Shown here: positions 19,201 to 25,424 of the stretch, piece by piece
How positions within the stretch are numbered: the stretch's first letter is position 1
Layout: every line of letters starts with the position of its first letter
Assembly: GCA_004335635.1 (NCBI GenBank)
Contig: QAXH01005383.1
Coordinates: 1-25,424 of the forward strand
Direction: 5' to 3'
DNA length: 25,424 bases
Source of the DNA: Chloromonas sp. AAM2
Lineage: Eukaryota > Chlorophyta > Chlorophyceae > Chlamydomonadales > Chlamydomonadaceae
Program-made: the position numbers and the translations under genes
Notes under the pieces: model-generated
Seen by the model: the letters and a program-made list of their open reading frames with translations, nothing else
The model's database searches: none
What the model was told of the DNA's origin: nothing

Positions 19201-20636
19201 CAACAGTAGCAACATCAACAGCAGCTATGGTGGTGCCACCACTGTCATTGGCCGCTCTGCCAACAACAGCACAACTGGCATCAGCTGCTACCACTCCCCG
19301 GCTTGAAGGGCCAGAGGAGGGTACTGGTGCACCAGCAGCAGTAGCAGGTGCTGCTCGTTTGTTGCTCAAGCTAAGGCGCAAGTCCTCCTTTACCACCCCA
19401 CCCTCAGGCCCCATACTCAAGGCTCCGGCACTTCGAGTTACACCCACTGTCACACCCACTGTCACACCCGCTGTCACACCCACAGCAACAGCAACAGCAA
19501 CACCTGAACTCACAACCACATCAACGCCTGCCGGTAAGCCAGCAGCCGCATCACTGACAGATCACAGGGCACTGCCCGCAGCAGCCCAGCAATCAGTCGG
19601 ACCTGCAGTCGAGCCTACAGCTATACCCGCGGTTGGTGATCCCCGGCTACAATCCAGTGGTTTCGTAACGCCCCGTCAGGCGCCTTCCTCGCCTGCCTCC
19701 TCAGCTCCCCGAGCTTCCTGTCAGCACACGCCAGCCACTGTTATACCCAGTAGCGTCATTACCAGTTTGGAGGAACCAGGAGTAGCAGGAGCCCTTGCAA
19801 CAGGATCGGTACAGCAATCGCTGCAGCGACGAACCCGTAGCACACCCGGCCATAAATCCGTTACCATCGCCAACGCCCCGGTTTTGCCGGTACTGTGTGA
19901 TCCGGCCACTGCACAGCCTCTGCGTTATCAAAACGAAGCTGAAGTTATTCCCAGTAGTGTCATTTCAGAAATTGGGAATGAAGAGTATCGGTCAACTCAG
20001 CCGCTGAGGACGCGAGCAAACACCGCACATGACGGTGAGCCAGTTGTGATCGATTTGACGCTGTCGGCTTGTGTTACTGGTCGCACACAGCAGCGCAAAC
20101 GACGGATTGGGCTCAGCCCTGCAGTCAGCCCTCTGCGTCCCTTAGCGGATAACTTCTGCTTTGTGGCCAGCCCGCAGCTCCAGGGAGAGAAGCCAGCCAT
20201 CAGTGGAACCAGGGAACGAGCTACCGCAGCAGACAACCAGCCCAACGCTGTCCCACCAAAAGCACTGGACACCACAGGCGGAGCGGCCACAGCCGTGTTG
20301 CAGCAGGCAAGCTATACAGCTGGCAACCTCGAACGACCTATTGACAACAGCGCTAAGGTCAACACAATTGCTGCCATCCATTCACAAGTGCCTGAAACTG
20401 TCACTGCTGCCGCTCCTCAAGCCTCCGCGGCTGCAAACACGGCACAGCCTGCCACTGCAAACCCACCACCAGCTGCCGCTCTTGCAGCCAGGGATCGCCC
20501 ATGGCTGGGCCAGAAATTGCGTCAGACGAAGCTGTGTGCTCCGCGGCTCAAAGGGACAACGCCACCAAACGCAGCAACGGCTGGCTCGTTGGAGCCGCCT
20601 GGCGCTGCAACTTCAGTGCTTAAGCTCACAGCATGA
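16282..20636 (+). CDS. Microcephalin-type BRCT domain protein with long disordered tail
   Basis: Exons are 16282-16575, 16678-16749, 16886-16964, 17178-17354 and 17707-20636, giving 3552 nt, 1183 residues with agreeing phases. Residues about 26-148 form one BRCT domain: MEGLTVFVCKRVDGDLSVHT, then KEVTHVVF, then ALVVSNLWVHATAEL, then SEFIVARP. The order 'VxxYxxxW/DG..S..., VTHVIF, VSxLWVexC, DESxF' is that of the first BRCT of microcephalin (MCPH1), a chromatin and DNA-damage protein. Residues 150-206 are basic, with DAFSFNVDAML. The remaining 975 residues are Ala/Pro/Ser/Thr/Gly-rich without a recognised fold, and contain RRTVAW (301-306), two VIPSSVI motifs and VVIDLTLS (987-994). Animal MCPH1 has two further C-terminal BRCTs; none is visible here. 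The start ATG precedes the BRCT by 25 residues. The last intron (17355-17706) is the least certain; a small alternative exon near 17417 runs into a stop unless spliced. TGTAA lies at 20865. Confidence 0.65.
18205..18320 (+). repeat. In-frame GASPAAGW-type coding repeat
   Basis: Three degenerate units of about 12-13 codons encode Gly-rich stretches ending in Ala-Gly-Trp (GPSPGAGW, GGGASPAAGW twice) in the disordered tail of the BRCT protein. The evenly spaced Trp residues make this different from the rest of the tail. Confidence 0.8.
19438..19490 (+). repeat. 12-bp coding repeat (ThrProThrVal)n
   Basis: acacccactgtc units in tandem encode TPTVTPTVTPAVTPT within the last exon of the BRCT gene. 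This is a simple in-frame expansion. Confidence 0.85.
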
Positions 20637-20864
20637 GGGTGATTGAGCTTAGACAACGGCTTAGAGCGTTGACAGCGTGACTGTATGGCAGCGACAAAAA
20701 ATAAAGTGGTGACAGGTTGTTCATGTGTTGTCGCTGTATTGGGCACATCCTTCGCGTTTTTGATGAACGGATTCAAGAGACAATGAACACAAATGTAGCT
20801 CTCACCATTTGACTGGGTGCCGTCATTTGAGCGCTTTGACTGGCCCCAAGGCCAAGCCCAAAAG

Positions 20865-20869
20865 TGTAA
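20865..20869 (+). promoter_or_regulatory. Candidate TGTAA polyadenylation signal for the BRCT gene
   Basis: TGTAA lies 229 bases after the TGA at 20634-20636, a usual 3' UTR length for green algae. Use is inferred. Confidence 0.45.
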
Positions 20870-22079
20870 CAGGTTGTCATTTTGTCCGCGGCAGAGTGAC
20901 ATCATGTGATCACATGGCAGGCAGGATGGAATTGAGGGCGCGTGCACTTGTCATTGACTTGTGCAGCACACTCTTGGTGTTCTCACATGATTGGTCGTTG
21001 ATGGCGGGTGAACAGACAAACAGTACCCTGCAGAAGTGACCCTCAGTGACAGCGTGTGCGTCGTCACCTGCGTCCATCAAGTCCCGTAATGCTGCTGAAG
21101 CTTTCCAGCTTGGTTGAGTTGACCACTCATATGTAAGCAGATGCAACGAGATTCTAATGTTGTGTTGGCCAACCGGCCCAAGCCTGTAACCCAGAGCTTG
21201 AAAATCAGCATTTACCGGCGGCTGCATATGATGCTGTCTGAACATCTGCTCATGTTGTGATTAATCCAGTGACTGTTGGACGCAATTCGCACTCTCAACG
21301 CTGCCGATACTCATTGCTTGCATCCAAACGGAACCATAGCCCAGTGCACCATACGCCCTTTGTTACATGGTTAACTTGATCATTGTTTGGAAGCAAACAG
21401 ACAGCGGCGGGTACATGCGCTAGAAAGACGAGATTACAACTGTCGGAAGCCACCTGTTGTGATTGCAAACCAGGTGGGTAATATGTCATGTCGCCCATCC
21501 ATCCAAGTATGAAACACACTAGAGGGTCTCCAGCTAGAGGGTGCCATGACAGAATCTTTGCAGATAGGCCAGACAGCTCTGCACATCGCAGCGCTATGGG
21601 ACACCGTAGAGACTGTCAAGGTGGGGCAACACCATGTCGCAAACTTTTTGCATGGCAAGCTGGACCTAACTTCTTGACTTAGTTAGGTCCGCAGCATACC
21701 GACCCAACGACCGTATACTTAATAAAACCAAGTCGCATACAGCTCTGAGTTTGCAACCAACTCTACTGAAAGTCATCGAACATACCCAACCTCAAGCGCG
21801 CTATTCAGCACGCACATTCCTTAACATGTCGACGCCAAAACGAACATTGCAAACATGATAACATTCAAGGTGCCAGACAATCCTCGCACATCCCAACTCA
21901 AGTACGGAGACCCAGCAGTCTGTCAACGGCTTCTATTAGTAATCACCAACACGTTGCCACTTTGGGTCACGTTCCTGACATTTCTCACCCCTGGTCACGG
22001 TCCTCAGAGATCTTGTTTGCTGCACATGCGCTGACCAGCGCCAACACCTTCCCACTGACGTACAACTCTGGTGACTAGC
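20870..22079. other. Convergent intergenic region and 3' UTRs, no gene recognised
   Basis: This region separates the plus-strand BRCT gene from the minus-strand lipase gene. A minus-strand TGTAA (TTACA at 21363-21367) could end the lipase transcript with a 3' UTR of about 0.7 kb. Open frames here are short and patternless. Confidence 0.4.
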
Positions 22080-24832
22080 CTAGTCGTCCAATGGCAGGCA
22101 CTCATGCAACACAGACGCCTGGAAGTCTGGCACGTGCATGGCGAACATGCGCCGGCTGACGAGCAGGCCCACGTTACTAATCTCCTCAGGGGTGGTCCAG
22201 CAGGGAGCGAACACCTTGTCCCGCCCGGCCGCCCCGTCCCGCCCCCACGACCGGAACAACGTCTCGCTCCGGTGCCGCAACATAGACGTGCTCGCATTTG
22301 TCCGCCCGCTCCCACCCACGTTTGAACGCGGGGTCACACAGCCGTCGACCGTCGCCTTGCCGTCGCCCTTGCCCTCCGCCCCACTCCCACGCCTCCCTTG
22401 GCTATCAGTCTGACCCGAATTCCCAGCCTGAGCATTACCATGGCCACCCGCGCCCTCCCCAACATTGACCCGCAGGTCCCCGCCAGCCCTATTTCCTTGC
22501 CCGACATCAGTATCATCACCACCGCGGCTGTGCACATCGCTTGGGCCCGCATGGGCACGGACGTCAATTACCACTTGACGAGGGGCAGCGGTAGGGTCTG
22601 TTCCATCAACATGCATGCTGGGACCTTGGCCTGCATGCAGCGATTGACCATGCGGCAACTTGTCCATTGCCTCCCCATGTAGCTGACTGGAGGTGTTGGT
22701 CGTTCCCTTTGGCGAGACTGGAGGCTTGTTGCTTCCCATGTGCTGCTCTTCTGGCCCATGCAGCGCCTCTTGCATACGTTGGGGTGTGACCCTCATGGCT
22801 GCGACGGCAAAGGGCTTCATCAGTGTAGGCACAGCCTTGCCCTGCAGCACAGTGCATCAACGCAGGTTGGTTACATTGCCTTGGAAGTAAGACCAGGAAC
22901 AGATGGCTGCTGCCATGCTTACAATGACTGGTCACAATGGCTGGTTGGATTGACATGAGTTAGGACCGTAAACATACGGCTGCTGTGTGATTTGTTATGT
23001 GCGTGTTGCATCTGTGGGCAGCACGCACCAAGCACACATGCTGGCAAGCCACGCTTGAGGAAGGCTATGGTGCAATCTCCCACACACAATAGCTGTAGCT
23101 GAGCAACACATCCATGGTGAACAAAGCCTGGTGAGCAGGCTGCTCTCCGTCCAAGCATGTTTCCAGTCATACTTTCACTACCAATAACATACTACTCAAT
23201 CACCCCCATACCTTAGTGTCCTTCATGTGCTTGGGCCTGTGGTGCATGCTGTCCGCGTCGTACACCCCCATGCACTCGTAATAAAGCACACGCCCCGGCA
23301 TGCAGAAGTCAAACGCTGCCTTGAAGCGGGGCGCTGACTGGCTGGACAGGAGGCCCTCGGCGTACCGGTCCACCTGTGACCACACCTCCTGCAGTGCAGG
23401 TACACAGCACCTGGCATAGCCAGAACCTCCTGCCAGAACCTCGTGCCAGATATGACGTATTGATTTATCACACTAACGGGAGTAGCGTACCGTGCTTGGG
23501 GGTTAGTTGTAGAAATCAACTCTAAAAAAAAGCAGAACGCTTCCTGTGTAGCTTTGTAGCTTTACAGAAGGGCTGATGTAGGTTTGCATAGACAAATATC
23601 ATACGACCCACTGTTTGTTTGCGCTCAGAGTCGGAACGTGTGATGAGATTGAGGAGAATGACACTGAGAGTAACATAAGTGAGAATACACACTGTTCCTG
23701 TTTCAGGTTGCTGAAGTTTTGCACATGCTGAGCGCACCGGGGGCACCTCTGCCTCTGCCCTGAACAGGCGCTCGCGCTTCCACTCCTTGCCAAAGAGAGT
23801 GGACGGCCACAGCCACGCCTTGGGCACCTGAACCACACCGTCAATTGCACACATGCACAGTCAGTAGGCCAACCACTGAATTGTCGACTGCAACATTGGC
23901 AACCTTGTGATTGTTCACATGCACCAACACAGGTGGTCTTGTGGCGTACACACGCACACGCACGCACACATCCTTGCACTCTCTCTCTCTCTCTCTCTCT
24001 CACTCTCATGTGCCAACCCACTCAACCCTACCTTGCACAGGGCTGCCGCATTGAGCATGTCCCGGTTCAGCTTGTCCATGCAACTGCACACATACACCAA
24101 GGAAACATGTGTGAGCACGCAATCGCCAGTAGGCAAAATGCCAGTAGTCAAGCTTACGATTGAGCCATTCTGTTTGACATGGTTCGACACACCCTGCTGG
24201 GACCTACCCGACCAGAACTGCCACACTCCACACACAATCCTGCCCGTCCCCTGACTAGTACAAGGTAGCCTGGCCCTGACCTGTCCATTCCTCGTTCTGC
24301 CGCCCTGAAAACACCTGCGCAGGCTGAGCAACAAGGCCCAGTACACAGCTCCTTGCCCTTGTCCCCCTCACCTGAACGACAGTCTAGGTATCATGTCCCT
24401 GCCGATGACCACACTGATGCAGAACTCCCGCATGTAGGCAGAGAGCTCGGGGCTCAAGAGGCCGCCAGGGGGGGAAAACGCCCAGCACCTGGGGCATGTG
24501 ACCAGCACACCATGTGCTATCAGCAACGCACTTCATCATTGCCAGGTGCAACTGACCAGGCGAGTAGACTGCACAGACCATGTGACTGAAGTTAATCAGG
24601 ACAGCGAAGTTGTCAACAGTTTGCATCTGCGGAATGCGTACAGCAAGTGCTTCCTTGTCTCCTGGTGCCATCCACAGCTGAAGCCATGCGCGCTGGGCCT
24701 CCACACAAATCAGCTGTCAGTCCACACAGCACAACACTCGTAAAGAAGTGTTTTCCCCGATTTCGTTCACTTGCCTGACGTCGTTGTTGGGGAGTGCGGC
24801 TCGCAGGTGAATGGCCAACAGAGATGCGACAC
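22080..24832 (-). CDS. sn1-specific diacylglycerol lipase-like protein, C-terminal part (5' partial)
   Basis: Exons in transcript order are 24832-24775, 24488-24372, 24083-24032, 23827-23738, 23388-23212 and 22841-22080 (TAG stop), with agreeing phases. The first visible exon begins just after the expected nucleophile elbow (GHSLGAG), reading GVASLLAIHLRAALPNNDV. It continues CWAFSPPGGLLSPELSAYM and CISVVIGRDMIPRLSF, the class-3 lipase/DAGL signature 'CxAxSPPGGLLS...VVLGKDxxPRL'. The Asp of GRDMIPR (24397-24395) is at the catalytic Asp position. Later come FCMPGRVLYY and, near the end, VSRRMFAMHVPDF, equivalent to 'SPxMLxxHLP' whose His is the catalytic one (22136-22134). The nucleophile Ser exon and any membrane segments lie beyond the right edge. 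DAG lipases release the sn-1 fatty acid of diacylglycerol to give 2-monoacylglycerol at membranes. The last exon has a long Gly/Asn/Asp-rich insertion between the PGR strand and the His segment. Intron 1 has a GC donor. Confidence 0.75.
23980..24001. repeat. (CT)n microsatellite in a lipase intron
   Basis: Eleven CT dinucleotides preceded by a CACG-rich run. They lie in the intron (23828-24031) between two lipase exons. On the coding strand this is (AG)n. Confidence 0.9.
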
Positions 24833-25386
24833 CTGACAGCCAGCAGGTGGAAGAGAGCGACTTATTGGCTGTTAAGTAAGAGGAGAGATCATGAGCAGCA
24901 GGAAGCTAGTGATTGTAGACCGAACCACCGAGTGTCTCGTCAGTTGGTAAGTGGCGAAAGAAAGTGCATGAACAGGGAGTTCATGAGCAGCAGAAAAAGA
25001 TGATACTCAACACAAAGTCTTGATGCCTGATGATTGCATCACTTGCAGGTATCATTCAACATGCCAGTTTTGTGGACGTGTGAGAAGGTCAGCATCACTC
25101 ATGTGTGCGAGCTGTGCAGTGTGTGTGACCCTCACGCTCAGACTGACCCAGGCACAGCTCTGATTGCTTATGATAGTTATAGCACTTCACGGATGGACTG
25201 GTATCGCAAAACATGCCATTCTCATGGCAGTGTGGGAGGGCCAGTGTCACACTAGAGTGAGAGGGTCAGCCAAGAGAAGCTGACACTAAAATGCCCCACT
25301 GTACAACGGAAATGCTGGCTACCCGCTTTTGTGACACTTCTGCGACCCTGGTCAGAGCAGTTCAAGGAGCATAGACACGTGTGCAC
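24833..25386. other. Probable intron of the lipase gene; no exon found
   Basis: The expected upstream exon, ending in Gly-His-Ser-Leu-Gly-Ala-G, was searched for on the minus strand and not found. Only short random frames are present, so the exon is taken to lie beyond the window. Confidence 0.4.
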
Positions 25387-25424
25387 CACACCCACACCCA
25401 CGCCCACGCCCACACCCACACCCA
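25387..25424. repeat. (CCCACA/CCCACG)n simple repeat at the window edge
   Basis: Tandem cacccacacccacgcccacg units run to the last base, so the array probably continues beyond the window. Confidence 0.9.

Noticed and set aside
24455..24488. Apparent frameshift at a run of seven C in the lipase SPPGG exon
   Set aside because: The longest open frame there reads VFPPWRPLEP, but choosing the phase set by the GC-AG junction gives CWAFSPPGGLLS with no indel. The gene is intact.

Overview
This window looks like nuclear DNA of a green alga, most likely of the Chlamydomonas/Volvox/Haematococcus group. Coding sequence is cut into many short exons with GTGAGC-, GTGCGT- or GTAAGN-type donors and GCAG acceptors. 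TGTAA motifs lie downstream of stop codons, microsatellites and minisatellites are frequent, and the proteins carry long Ala/Ser/Pro/Gly-rich tails. The organism call is an inference from these habits, not from a marker gene. Nothing bacterial, plasmid-like or viral was seen.

Four protein genes can be assembled from exons whose reading phases agree at every junction. (1) Plus strand, 712-4174, 5' end probably outside the window: the C-terminal part of a SirB1/TPR-type (transglutaminase-like) protein. (2) Minus strand, 15569-8374: a 16-exon gene for a 715-residue protein with a tryptophan 2,3-dioxygenase-family heme domain, an unrecognised N-terminal region and a low-complexity tail with two Cys-Pro-Phe motifs. 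(3) Plus strand, 16282-20636: a 5-exon gene for about 1183 residues with one N-terminal microcephalin-type BRCT domain and a long disordered tail carrying a SUMO-interaction-type motif. (4) Minus strand, 24832-22080, 5' end outside the window: the C-terminal half of an sn1-type diacylglycerol lipase, including the catalytic Asp and His.

Genes 2 and 3 are divergent and share a 712-base upstream region. Genes 3 and 4 converge on a 1.4-kb intergenic stretch. The interval 4175-8373 has no convincing gene. It holds a 43-base perfect inverted repeat about 1.5 kb apart, a compact 26-base inverted repeat whose sequence also occurs near 2.4 kb, and microsatellites. Several arrays (1-180, 1996-2043, 3737-3977, 14010-14188) are different minisatellites built around CATG; two of them lie inside introns of genes 1 and 2.

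The genes show no shared pathway. The most unusual item is gene 2: a heme-dioxygenase-family protein that keeps the distal and proximal His positions, but has Lys where tryptophan 2,3-dioxygenases have the substrate-carboxylate Arg.
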